In this document: piece after piece, positions 34,849 to 42,651 of the stretch
Numbering within the stretch: the stretch's first letter is position 1
How the letters are laid out: each line of letters starts with the position of its first letter
NCBI RefSeq assembly: GCF_014696065.1
Contig: NZ_JACJPL010000013.1
Span: forward strand, 124,001-188,000
Reading direction: 5' to 3'
Length of the DNA stretch: 64,000 bases
Origin: Leptolyngbya sp. FACHB-261
GTDB taxonomy: Bacteria; Cyanobacteriota; Cyanobacteriia; FACHB-261
The notes under the pieces: model-generated
What the model saw: the letters and a program-made list of their open reading frames with translations, nothing else
Told to the model about the DNA's origin: nothing
Databases searched by the model: none
Made by a program: the position numbers and the translations under genes

Positions 34849-34935
34849 ATATAACAACCTGGTTGGAGCGGACATTGAGAGTCTTTTCGTCTATTATTTA
34901 AGTTCTCTCATTGCCGCTCAATCGGAATGTTAGAT
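34849..34935 (+). other. attC-like site
   Basis: ATATAAC (34849-34855) and GTTAGAT (34929-34935), 87 nt. AACCTGGTTGGAGCGG pairs with GCCGCTCAATCGGAAT. Confidence 0.85.
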
Positions 34936-34943
34936 CTCAGAAC

Positions 34944-35312
34944 ATGCACTTTACTAAACGAGGCAACTTCTATCAGGCTTCCAGGATTACAGGGCCAAGG
35001 CACAACTTCCTCGCCATAGCCCTAAAGCCGGGCCACACTCGTGAGACAGTTATCGAGGCTCTGCCGCCTGTTGGTGAGTGCCGCCACGCTGCTTTGAGTG
35101 CGGAAGCTATTCTCTCCTCTGTTACCGAAGGCGTGGTGGAGGCGAATTCTAGATTCGGGACGGATTACGGAGTGAGCCACATCTATTATGTGGAGAATGA
35201 CACGCCGCCCGAGGCTGTTTACGGCTTTATGGCGCATGAGATCATTAAGCAGCTGAATAGCGGGGGTGAGTTTGTAGAGGTGAAAGAGAGCGAGAAGAGT
35301 AGTGGGGCGTGA
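34944..35312 (+). CDS. Hypothetical cassette protein
   Basis: A 122-aa protein I do not recognise, from ATG 34944, only nine bases after the attC-like site. It is alpha/beta in character: KRGNFYQASRITGPRHNFLA, ALSAEAILSSVTEGVVEANS, DYGVSHIYYVENDTPPEAVY. It ends in a charged tail. No signal or membrane segment. It has no visible ribosome site of its own, usual for cassettes translated close to their 5' end. Confidence 0.7.
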   Translation: MHFTKRGNFYQASRITGPRHNFLAIALKPGHTRETVIEALPPVGECRHAALSAEAILSSVTEGVVEANSRFGTDYGVSHIYYVENDTPPEAVYGFMAHEIIKQLNSGGEFVEVKESEKSSGA

Positions 35313-35325
35313 GGGGTGGACTGAA

Positions 35326-35413
35326 ACCCAACAGCAGCCTGCACCGACCACCGACACGGAGTCTGTCGTCAACAGCAGAGGTCTAGGGCAACGGGTGATG
35401 CTGGGCGTTATGC
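35326..35413 (+). other. attC-like site
   Basis: ACCCAAC (35326-35332) and GTTATGC (35407-35413), 88 nt. AGCAGCCTGCACCGACC pairs with GGGTGATGCTGG with unpaired bases. Confidence 0.8.
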
Positions 35414-35437
35414 CCATACCAAATTGTTGGAGCAACC

Positions 35438-35905
35438 ATGACAGACGCTGAAGAAAGTAATCTAGCTCTAGTGCGCTCTTATCTGGCCGCCCTTGAAGCA
35501 GGCACAGTGGGTGAGGATCTGATTCAATTCTTCACCCCTGATGCAGTTCAAGTAGAGTTGCCAAACCTTTTAAATCCGAAAGGAGGTGAAAGTGATCTTC
35601 CGACCATACTTGTGCGGTCTAAACAAGGGCAGAAGCTACTAAGCACCCAGCGCTATGAGATTCGCTCTGAAATTGTCCAGGGATCGAGGGTAGCAGTCGA
35701 GGCGTTATGGACAGGAACGCTTGGGCTTGCACTGGGTGAATTGGCTGCTGGCTCAACGATGAGAGCCTACTTCGCGGTGTTTTTTGAATTCAGTTATGGT
35801 CGAATCCGATCACAGCGCAACTATGACTGCTTTGAACCATGGCAACCTCAACCGAACGGCACAACCCAGGTAAATCAATCTTTCCGGCATTTAAAGGCAG
35901 CCTAA
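35438..35905 (+). CDS. SnoaL-like (NTF2 fold) protein
   Basis: A 155-aa NTF2-fold protein: NLALVRSYLAALEAGTVGED (helix), LIQFFTPDAVQVELPNLLNP, then QGSRVAVEALWTGTL and the long strands MRAYFAVFFEFSYGRIRSQR and NYDCFEPW. The last strand with the DCF/W pair is characteristic. Catalytic function unknown. Its stop codon overlaps the next attC-like site, as in other tight cassettes. Confidence 0.83.
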   Translation: MTDAEESNLALVRSYLAALEAGTVGEDLIQFFTPDAVQVELPNLLNPKGGESDLPTILVRSKQGQKLLSTQRYEIRSEIVQGSRVAVEALWTGTLGLALGELAAGSTMRAYFAVFFEFSYGRIRSQRNYDCFEPWQPQPNGTTQVNQSFRHLKAA

Positions 35906-35986
35906 CAACCCGGATGAAGAGGACTGCCAAAGTTGGTAGGTTTTGCAGCAGAGGTTACTTAGATCCGCTCAGCTGGAACGTTAGAC
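35900..35986 (+). other. attC-like site
   Basis: GCCTAAC (35900-35906) pairs with GTTAGAC (35980-35986) with one mismatch. CCCGGATGAAGAGG pairs partly with CCGCTCAGCTGG. 87 nt. Confidence 0.85.
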
Positions 35987-36024
35987 TTATTGGACTGACT
36001 TGAAAAATGTAACGGTGGTGAATA

Positions 36025-36519
36025 GTGAAAACTGATCCCGTTCTGCACTTTTTCTGTGGAAAAATGGCATCAGGAAAGACAACGCTGTCGAGAAAGCTGG
36101 CATCAGAACATAATGCCATTCTAATCAGTGAAGATATCTGGTTGTCGAAGTTGTACCCAGAAGAGATTGTTACCTTCGATGATTATTTGAAATATTCGTC
36201 ACGCTTAAAACCTGTAGTCTTAAAACACGTGCAAGATATTCTGGCACAGGGAATATCTGTTGTTCTAGATTTCCCAGGGAATGTTCCTTCTCAGCGACAA
36301 TGGTTTCGTTCAATCATTGAAGCAGCCAACGTGAATCATGTGCTTCATTACATTGTTGCGTCCGACTCCTTATGCAAAAAGCAATTGCGGAAACGAAACG
36401 CTGAACAGCCTGAAGGTTCGATGGTCATGTCTGAGGCAGACTTTGACTACATCACCTCATATTTTCAACCACCGACTGCAGACGAAGGCTTTAACATCAT
36501 TAGATATGAGTCCAATTAA
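36025..36519 (+). CDS. P-loop ATP-binding kinase-like protein
   Basis: A 164-aa single-domain AAA_33/zeta-like P-loop protein. Walker A is GKMASGKT (12-19), ISEDIWLSKLY carries the Asp of the base/phosphate-acceptor region, ISVVLDFPGN is Walker B-like, and LRKRNAEQPEG looks like the lid arginine pair. It may phosphorylate a small molecule or act like the zeta toxin family; no antitoxin gene is adjacent. GTG start 36025. Last clear cassette of the array. Confidence 0.8.
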   Translation: MKTDPVLHFFCGKMASGKTTLSRKLASEHNAILISEDIWLSKLYPEEIVTFDDYLKYSSRLKPVVLKHVQDILAQGISVVLDFPGNVPSQRQWFRSIIEAANVNHVLHYIVASDSLCKKQLRKRNAEQPEGSMVMSEADFDYITSYFQPPTADEGFNIIRYESN

Positions 36520-36542
36520 TTGGGTTCATTAACCTAGCAAAA

Positions 36543-36630
36543 ACCTAACAAGCTCGTTGCACCCCGACTATACAGGGACAATGGCTGAGTGTGAAAAGCT
36601 TTAATGGCAGGTGGAATGAGGGCGTTAAGT
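36543..36630 (+). other. attC-like site, last in the array
   Basis: ACCTAAC (36543-36549) and GTTAAGT (36624-36630), 88 nt. AAGCTCGTTGCACC pairs with GGTGGAATGAGGGC. No further site is seen downstream. Confidence 0.85.
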
Positions 36631-36741
36631 TACTGATACGAGAAAGCTTATAGGCACAAGCGTCAGGTCATAAGCATCAGGCTGCAATAATGCATTCAGT
36701 GTCCATCAATAAAATCCATTACAGAGGCAAAGAGGTGAGAA

Positions 36742-36822
36742 ATGACGGGGTCCCCTCCCACTGAGCGCGACGCATTCAAGCAGTTCGAGCGCAATGGATT
36801 CGACCGGATAGCTGAAGGATAG
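36742..36822 (+). pseudogene. N-terminal remnant of a SAM methyltransferase gene
   Basis: Behind AGAGGTGAGA, ATG 36742 starts MTGSPPTERDAFKQFERNGF and continues DRIAEG before a TAG. This resembles the opening of class I methyltransferases of the form TERDAFKxFExxGWxRxAxxY. The rest is absent; an NmrA-like gene follows 70 bp later. Confidence 0.4.
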
Positions 36823-36892
36823 GATGCGATCGCGAAGGACCTCTCAGGTTGATGAAGCCATATTAGACGCGACTGATGGAGAATTGAATTAT

Positions 36893-37813
36893 ATGTATCG
36901 AGACAAAACTATCCTCGTTTTCGGCGCGACAGGCCAGCAGGGCGGCTCCGTGGCAGGTGCCTTGCGCGCAAATGGTTGGCGGGTCAAAGCACTAGTTCGT
37001 GATACGAAGACCGATAAGGCCCAGACGCTCGCATCTCAAGGGATCGAGACAGTCCGTGGCGATCTAGCAGACGTACGGTCTATCCAGTCCGCAATGGCAG
37101 GTGCCTACGGCGTTTTCAGCGTTCAACCCAGCTCTGGCCAAGGGGCAGCCTATGGGGTTACCGATGATGATGAGATCCAATATGGCAAGGCCGTGGCAGA
37201 CATCGCAGTCGCGAACAGTGTTCATCATCTCGTTTATAGTTCCGTAAACGCCGCTGGGCCAACCAAGACCGGCATGGGGCATTTTGATACCAAAAGTGAG
37301 CTTGAGGAATATATTCGCGGTCTGAATATCTTGCACACGGTCATCCGACCGAGCGCGTTCATGGAAATCCTGACGTTACCCGGTATGGGGCTCGATAAAG
37401 GCACATTCACATTCTTCATGAGAGCAGATCAGCCGATGCAGTTCATTGCAGTCGAGGACATTGGCAAGATAGTGGCCGGAATTTTCGCTGATCCCACGAA
37501 GTTCGGATCTCAGACTATCGAGATCGCTGGCGACACCTTGACGGGGGCTCAACTGGCTGAAAAATTCGCTCGGACAGCGGAGCGTCCCATCGCCTATCAT
37601 CGGTTTCCGGACAGCCTGCTTGAACAGAACGCTTTCCTCGGCGGACTAGCTAGGCTTGTCGATCAGGGCCGACTAGCCGGCAGTGCGGACATTGCAGCAC
37701 TTCGGAAAGAATTCCCTGGGCTGCTCACGATGGACGAGTGGCTCACAGGTGCTGGAAGGTCTGCGCTTCTCGCTGCAATTCAAGCTGACGGCGGTGACGT
37801 CGCACTTCGGTAG
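36893..37813 (+). CDS. NmrA-like NAD(P)-binding protein
   Basis: A 306-aa protein from ATG 36893. The N-terminal TILVFGATGQQGGSVAGAL is the NmrA/HSCARG-type GxxGxxG site, and VYSSVNAAG, HFDTKSELEEYIRG and TVIRPSAFMEI follow the family. The active-site Tyr of SDRs is absent (HFDTK), as expected for redox-sensing NmrA-like proteins that bind NADP without catalysis. NADPH-quinone reductase activity remains possible. It lies just outside the cassette array. Confidence 0.88.
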   Translation: MYRDKTILVFGATGQQGGSVAGALRANGWRVKALVRDTKTDKAQTLASQGIETVRGDLADVRSIQSAMAGAYGVFSVQPSSGQGAAYGVTDDDEIQYGKAVADIAVANSVHHLVYSSVNAAGPTKTGMGHFDTKSELEEYIRGLNILHTVIRPSAFMEILTLPGMGLDKGTFTFFMRADQPMQFIAVEDIGKIVAGIFADPTKFGSQTIEIAGDTLTGAQLAEKFARTAERPIAYHRFPDSLLEQNAFLGGLARLVDQGRLAGSADIAALRKEFPGLLTMDEWLTGAGRSALLAAIQADGGDVALR

Positions 37814-38041
37814 AGGTGGCATTTGCTGAGGCAGCGAACGCCTCTTTGCACGACCGCTTCTGGGTACGGTGTCGACTGCAGTGGGGTATCACGCCGCAAG
37901 AGAAAAATCGCTCTACTTATTTACCCCTATTTTGCAACGGGTCTATTGATTGTCGAATAATTCACCCTTTTTGAAAAAAACTGCATAAGCTCAGCGACTC
38001 AGCCTTAAGAAGCTATAGGCGCTGTTTTTCGCTTTTAACAA

Positions 38042-38758
38042 ATGCTTATTCATCCCAATCAATCTAAACAAGCTCCATTCCCGGAAATATCTCCAGAGTT
38101 GTCGCAGTCACCGAAATTGCCCACGAAATTTCAGCAGGCCTTAGCGAATAAACGGTACATCCTGAGTGTAAAGCTTTTGTTGAAAGGGGATTGTGATGAT
38201 CATGGAGCACGAAGGATAGCTCATGGTGTTACCGGGATTATTGAGCTAGAGGGTTGGGACGAGGAATGGAATCAATTAACAGAATCCGAGCTAGTTGGTG
38301 AAGAGCCAAAACCAATTGAGATTGGTTACATTTCAGGATGGCGCACGCTTAGCTCTAATCCGAACAAAGTTCTACTTTGGTCTGATCGAGTTAATTCTGA
38401 TGTTTGCTCGGCATTTAATTGGCTGATTGCCCAGCGGGCTGAGTTTGGTGTAGAAGCAGCCTTGTTCATTGATCAGGTCGTCCTTAAGCCTTGTTGGCGA
38501 GGACAGCAACTCGCCTTGAGAGCCGTCGCTACCTACCTAGATCTAGTCGGCTGCAAGTTCGTGTTCTTGCAAGTTGCTCCCTTAGATGTGAGCCACCTAA
38601 CACCTCAGCAACAAGACTCGATAAAACATCGATTAAGACGCTACTGGCAAAAACTAGGACTGAAACACTATGATCCAGCAAACAATATTGTGTGGACAGA
38701 CCACTGGCAATGTCCCCAATGGTTGCAGTCTGAGGATGACTATACTTATATTTCTTAA
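38042..38758 (+). CDS. Hypothetical protein with GNAT-like C-terminal region
   Basis: A 238-aa protein. The C-terminal half carries LKPCWRGQQLALRAVATYLD and a downstream RYWQKLGLKHYDPANNI, matching the acetyl-CoA loop (R-G-x-x-L/A) and the late helix of GNAT acetyltransferases. The N-terminal half (residues 1-100) is unfamiliar. No substrate can be given. An AT-rich 100-bp region precedes it; downstream is a decayed stretch. Confidence 0.55.
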   Translation: MLIHPNQSKQAPFPEISPELSQSPKLPTKFQQALANKRYILSVKLLLKGDCDDHGARRIAHGVTGIIELEGWDEEWNQLTESELVGEEPKPIEIGYISGWRTLSSNPNKVLLWSDRVNSDVCSAFNWLIAQRAEFGVEAALFIDQVVLKPCWRGQQLALRAVATYLDLVGCKFVFLQVAPLDVSHLTPQQQDSIKHRLRRYWQKLGLKHYDPANNIVWTDHWQCPQWLQSEDDYTYIS

Positions 38759-38880
38759 GATGCTTTCTGGTGTTTTAACACTCACTAGGAGCGATCATCT
38801 AATCCGAGACGAACTAGCACTGAAGTAGTGCGTTCACTGAATAACCGTAAATATTTAGATGTAGGCCAGAGAGGTGTGCA

Positions 38881-39084
38881 ATGCGTGTTCAACGAATGTG
38901 GTTCAAGCTTTACTGTATAGGCTGGAGACATGGCTCCCTGAAGCGTCCCCTCCCCCTCCAACACTGGTTGCTTAATATCTTTCTTTGCTATCGAAAAGGC
39001 TATACCGAAGGGTCGAAACGGAGGCTACAGAAACGCTTAGAACATCTGCTATTTAGTAACGCTGCTGAGCAAAGGCACTTTTGA
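38881..39084 (+). CDS. Possible small basic protein
   Basis: A 67-residue open frame, rich in Arg, Trp and Leu (KRRLQKRLEHLLFSNAAEQR). GAGAGG lies seven bases before the ATG. I do not recognise it. It lies between a complete gene and a decayed gene fragment, so it could also be chance. Confidence 0.3.
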   Translation: MRVQRMWFKLYCIGWRHGSLKRPLPLQHWLLNIFLCYRKGYTEGSKRRLQKRLEHLLFSNAAEQRHF

Positions 39085-39147
39085 GAACCTGAGGTTAGTC
39101 AGGTACCTCCACCTGAGTAACGGATGACAGTTCCCCCTAGCTAATTG

Positions 39148-39321
39148 CTGACCAAGGGAGCATACAATCGGGAACGATCACTGGTGAAAGCGATCAATCC
39201 GGACGGCTGGTTTGATACGAGCGATTTGGGCATGGTCACGCGCTGCAACAATTTGATCATCACTTTTAGAGCGGAGATAAAACAGGACCATAAGCATGTG
39301 GTTTCCCCAACAACAATTTGA
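39148..39321 (+). pseudogene. Fragment of an acyl-ACP/acyl-CoA synthetase
   Basis: One frame reads KAINPDGWFDTSDLGMVTRC and then NNLIITFRAEI before degenerating. This matches the hinge of AMP-forming acyl-activating enzymes (usual GWFDTGDLG ... LVLTGRAKD), closest in wording to cyanobacterial acyl-ACP synthetase (aas). No start codon, adenylation core or C-terminal lysine domain is nearby. A relic of about 55 codons. Confidence 0.6.
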
Positions 39322-39395
39322 TGACCAACCGACTCGTTTGATGCACGACCTCTACAGCCATAATTAGACAAGTAGTTAACCTGGCCACAGTAAAA

Positions 39396-40163
39396 ATGTC
39401 TTCCCCAACTGATCTAGAGCTAGAGCACACAACCCTGTTTGAGCAACTGCAGAGCATTTTGAGCGAGTTATATAAAGAAGTAACCCAGCAGATTGCGGTT
39501 TTGCCCCTGTCAGATCAACCACTTCAGAGCTTTAGCAGCCCCGATGGCAACGTGACAGGCTCACTCTTGTCCTTCACTGGAGAGGAGCTGGATTGGATGG
39601 TTCACTCGTGGATTAATGCCGCTCAAATGAGATTTAGCACCATGCGCCTGACTCTTTGGCTAAGCCCACTGATTCAGGTACCTCACCTAGCGTTTGAATT
39701 TGGCACAAAGCCCGATCTCTTCTTCTATATTGACTACATCCCTAGAGTTGATTTGTGGAGTGATTTAAGCTACACAGAACGCTACTATGACTCTGTGAAT
39801 GCAACTTATCTAGAATTAAGAGAGAATCCTAATCTGTCTTTGTTTGTGAGTAAGGCGCTGTACGTGAGGCAATTGCAGTCTCCAACGTCGCTTTGCTTTA
39901 CTTGCCCTGCAACAGAGGATTCTCTTTCGTTTATTCGGAATACTGCCCATGAAATGTGTTCTCGCTGGTTAACTTGGGTTAAGCAGGCAGAACCTGTATC
40001 TGTCGATCGCCAAACTATACTGGCAGAACGTGATTTACTGCTGCGACGAATTACTGCAGAACGCGATCCAGGCAATGCTGTAGCAGTAAAAATCTTTGGG
40101 GCAGAGTTGGCAAACCGGTTGATCCGTTCGCTATGGAGCAAAGAACATGAGCAAGAAACATAG
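39396..40163 (+). CDS. Red chlorophyll catabolite reductase-like protein
   Basis: A 255-aa protein resembling RCCR, a member of the ferredoxin-dependent bilin reductase fold. Diagnostic parts are VPHLAFEFGTKPDLFFYIDY, IPRVDLWSDLSYTERYYDS and KALYVRQLQSPTSLCFTC, which parallel the plant sequence around its PPRKDL, IEKYYD and YIRSxxSPT motifs. Plant RCCR reduces a pheophorbide-derived linear tetrapyrrole in chlorophyll breakdown. The native substrate in cyanobacteria is uncertain. No transit peptide. Followed 76 bp later by an NmrA-like gene and a GST. Confidence 0.75.
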   Translation: MSSPTDLELEHTTLFEQLQSILSELYKEVTQQIAVLPLSDQPLQSFSSPDGNVTGSLLSFTGEELDWMVHSWINAAQMRFSTMRLTLWLSPLIQVPHLAFEFGTKPDLFFYIDYIPRVDLWSDLSYTERYYDSVNATYLELRENPNLSLFVSKALYVRQLQSPTSLCFTCPATEDSLSFIRNTAHEMCSRWLTWVKQAEPVSVDRQTILAERDLLLRRITAERDPGNAVAVKIFGAELANRLIRSLWSKEHEQET

Positions 40164-40239
40164 TGCCACGATGCCATCTTTCTAAAAAAGTCCGTTTTTT
40201 TAAAGACTAAACTGAGTACAGAGCGTTGGAGATTATGCT

Positions 40240-41169
40240 GTGAACCCTTCAGATTCTATGAATACAGAGACAGCAGTTGGTAAAGTGCTGCTGATAGGTG
40301 TGACTGGGGGGACAGGCAGCAATGCTGTCAAAGGACTGCTCGAACAGAATGTGATTGATCTACGTGCGATTACCCGCAAGATTGACCTTGAGCGTCCTTC
40401 CTTATCTAGACTGCACAATAGCGGTGTTGAGCTAGTTGAAGCAGATCTCGATGATGAGTCTTCGTTGAAAGCGGCCTTTGCAGGTGTTTCAGCCGTTTAC
40501 TGCCACGCAACTGCCGGAGATTCTGCCAAGCCCGATCCACAAGAAATTGCAAGGGCAGAGCGAGTTGCACAAGCTGCTAAACAAGCCAATATCAGCCACT
40601 TTGTCTACAATTCTGCTGGAGGGGTCGATCGCAATTCTGGCATTCGTCACATCGAGCAAAAGCATAAAGTAGAGCAGATTCTAAAGCAGACGGGTTTACC
40701 AACTACAATGCTGAGGGCCTGCCTATTTATGGAGGAGTTCTGGAAGCAATACACCCGACCGTCTGTCCTTAAAGGGTCTTTTTCCTTTGCGGTTCAGCTC
40801 AACAGGCCGCTTCATCTGATTACGACAAAAGATATGGGACGAGTGGCCGCACATGTGATGAAGCACCGTTCTCAGTATGTGGGTCAAGAAATTGAGCTGG
40901 CTGGAGATGTGTTGACTCCTAAACAAATGGCGGAAGCATTCTCCAGGGCGCAGGGAAAACCGGTGATTTACAAAGAAATTCCTCCCTGGATTTTCTTACT
41001 TCTATTTCGCAAATCGCTATTTGATTTAATTCAGTGGTATCGCAACCAAGGCTATCAAGCAGATGTTCCCTGCTTAAGAGAGACATTTCCTGGGCTTCTG
41101 ACTACCTTTGACCAATTTCTAAAAGAAACCGATTGGGCAAATGCAGAGTTGTCGTATCAAGATTTGTAG
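40240..41169 (+). CDS. NmrA-like NAD(P)-binding reductase
   Basis: A 309-aa protein of the NmrA/HSCARG group, with VLLIGVTGGTGSNAVKGLL at the N-terminus, FVYNSAGGVDRNSG, a HIEQKHKVEQILKQTGLPTT helix and LRACLFMEEF. His-x-x-x-Lys replaces the SDR Tyr-x-x-x-Lys. GTG 40240 is preceded by GGAG; ATG 40258 is an alternative. The 3' end overlaps the widest frame of the GST gene, so transcription with it is likely. Confidence 0.87.
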   Translation: MNPSDSMNTETAVGKVLLIGVTGGTGSNAVKGLLEQNVIDLRAITRKIDLERPSLSRLHNSGVELVEADLDDESSLKAAFAGVSAVYCHATAGDSAKPDPQEIARAERVAQAAKQANISHFVYNSAGGVDRNSGIRHIEQKHKVEQILKQTGLPTTMLRACLFMEEFWKQYTRPSVLKGSFSFAVQLNRPLHLITTKDMGRVAAHVMKHRSQYVGQEIELAGDVLTPKQMAEAFSRAQGKPVIYKEIPPWIFLLLFRKSLFDLIQWYRNQGYQADVPCLRETFPGLLTTFDQFLKETDWANAELSYQDL

Positions 41170-41228
41170 AACTTCAAAGACAGGTACGAACGATCAATCC
41201 CATATCCTATCTGCATGGTTTGTGTCAC

Positions 41229-42440
41229 ATGGTCATTCATAATACTGAGTCTAGCTGGGAGCAACTGTTAGAAGTTGCCCGCGACAATACTTCGGCTCGA
41301 CGACTACGCAGACCTGGACAATCTCCTTCTACTGTCCCCATTGCGAGTAGTTTGCACAAACTGCCCACTGACACTGCACCTCCTGTTGTGCTTTATCGAG
41401 ATACAAACTCTTGGTGTCCTTTTTGTGAGCGTGTTTGGTTTGCATTAGAGGAAAAGGAAATCCCGTTTGCAACTGAATTTATCGACCTGTTCAACAAACC
41501 AAAATGGTACACTGATTTGGTTCCGACAGGCCTTGTTCCGGCAGTAAAAATTGAAGATCAATTTGTTCACGAATCCAAAGCCATTCTTTTAGCGTTGGAA
41601 GAACAATTCGGGATAACATTACTTCCTGATAATCTAGAAGAAAACGCTATCGCAAGACAATGGATCGAGGAGGCAGAAACCGGCGGGTTGGAGCAAGCTG
41701 GCTACAAATTTCTGCTGGAAAAAACGTCAGAGGCGGATGGACTAGTAGGGCTGCAAGCTGCATTTGAAGCCAAACTAGACGAACTAGAGCAAGCGTTAGG
41801 GCAGTATCCTGGGCCTTACTTTTTGAGCACGTTTAGCTTGGTCGATATCACGTATAGCCCTCATCTCGATCGATTGGCTGCCACTTTACCAGTCTATAGA
41901 GACTATTCGATCAAGGGCAATCCTCGCTTTCCTCGGATCAGTGCTTGGTTTGTAGCATTGGCTGAGCGTCCTGCTTACCATCGGGTCAAGTCGGAAGATA
42001 TTACCAACAATTTGCTGTTCCGTCGTTTCTGGGGAGCAGAACCGATCGCCAATCTAGTTCCTCCTGATCCAGCCATCAGCCATACGCTGGCCTGTCGAGC
42101 GGAAGCCGCAGAGCGGTTGAGCGACAATCATGAGCTTGCGATCGCAGATATTCTCAAGAACTCTGGTCTACAAGCGTTTTCAGGAGAAACTTCTGCACTC
42201 GAAACCGCGATCGAGAGCCATCTCAAACTATTAGCGACCTATCTTCTTTACGGCGAAGATACTCTACTTCCCTGGGGACGAATCGGGGGCAAAGATCAGA
42301 GCGATCCATTCGCTTCAGCCGTAGGAGCGATCGCCCTGACTTACGTGAGGAATCGCATCTGTGCACCGCGCGATATGAGTGCAGGTGCCGCGATCGCATT
42401 TCGTGCAGCCGTCGATCGACTACTGACATCGCTCTACTAA
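41229..42440 (+). CDS. Two-part glutathione S-transferase family protein
   Basis: About 403 aa from ATG 41229. An N-terminal ~50-residue lead is followed by a GST thioredoxin-like domain with the redox-type CPFC (C63/C66) in SWCPFCERVWFALEEKE, GLVPAVKIED (cis-Pro) and HESKAILLALEE. The GST helical domain and then ~130 extra C-terminal residues follow, a layout seen in cyanobacterial DHAR/omega-like proteins. Probably glutathionyl- or thiol-transfer chemistry. It follows the NmrA-like gene by 59 bp. Confidence 0.85.
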   Translation: MVIHNTESSWEQLLEVARDNTSARRLRRPGQSPSTVPIASSLHKLPTDTAPPVVLYRDTNSWCPFCERVWFALEEKEIPFATEFIDLFNKPKWYTDLVPTGLVPAVKIEDQFVHESKAILLALEEQFGITLLPDNLEENAIARQWIEEAETGGLEQAGYKFLLEKTSEADGLVGLQAAFEAKLDELEQALGQYPGPYFLSTFSLVDITYSPHLDRLAATLPVYRDYSIKGNPRFPRISAWFVALAERPAYHRVKSEDITNNLLFRRFWGAEPIANLVPPDPAISHTLACRAEAAERLSDNHELAIADILKNSGLQAFSGETSALETAIESHLKLLATYLLYGEDTLLPWGRIGGKDQSDPFASAVGAIALTYVRNRICAPRDMSAGAAIAFRAAVDRLLTSLY

Positions 42441-42489
42441 CAAACACAAGGCAAGTTACAGAGAGAGGGCACTTCCAAAGGCCCCATTC

Positions 42490-42518
42490 ACGATGCTCGC
42501 ATGAGCATCGTTGTTTGT
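42490..42518 (+). terminator. Intrinsic terminator
   Basis: ACGATGCTC (42490-42498) and GAGCATCGT (42503-42511) form a perfect 9-bp stem with a 4-nt loop, followed by TGTTTGTGT. It ends the RCCR-like/NmrA/GST transcription unit and may also serve the convergent AraC gene. Confidence 0.8.
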
Positions 42519-42651
42519 GTCAAGGCAAAAAGGGTTAGAAATTTGGCATCCCTGCTAATTTAGTAGCATTGCTACTACAGCTCTACTCAAATAGAGTTCC
42601 AGAAAAATCTTGCGACACTACCTCTGCAACGAATAGCTAGACAGTTTTCGC

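Larger units (their letters stand above)
19484..36630 (+). mobile_element. Putative integron gene-cassette array (no integrase in window)
   Basis: About twenty units, most holding one or two short genes, are separated by sites that begin with RYYYAAC-like and end with GTTRRRY-like 7-mers, whose inner arms also pair imperfectly. Seventeen sites are clear and three weak; most are 84-93 nt. Cassette contents are unrelated to each other (hydrolases, acetyltransferases, VOC, SnoaL, regulators, membrane proteins), as in chromosomal integrons. Site polarity puts the expected attI/integrase end at lower coordinates, but no tyrosine recombinase gene is visible. This fits an integrase-less attC cluster or a distant integrase. 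Confidence 0.8.

Noticed and set aside
19484-36630. Transposon or prophage explanation for the accessory block
   Set aside because: I found no transposase, integrase, terminal inverted repeats or phage structural genes; the repeated 85-90 nt boundary sites explain the layout better.
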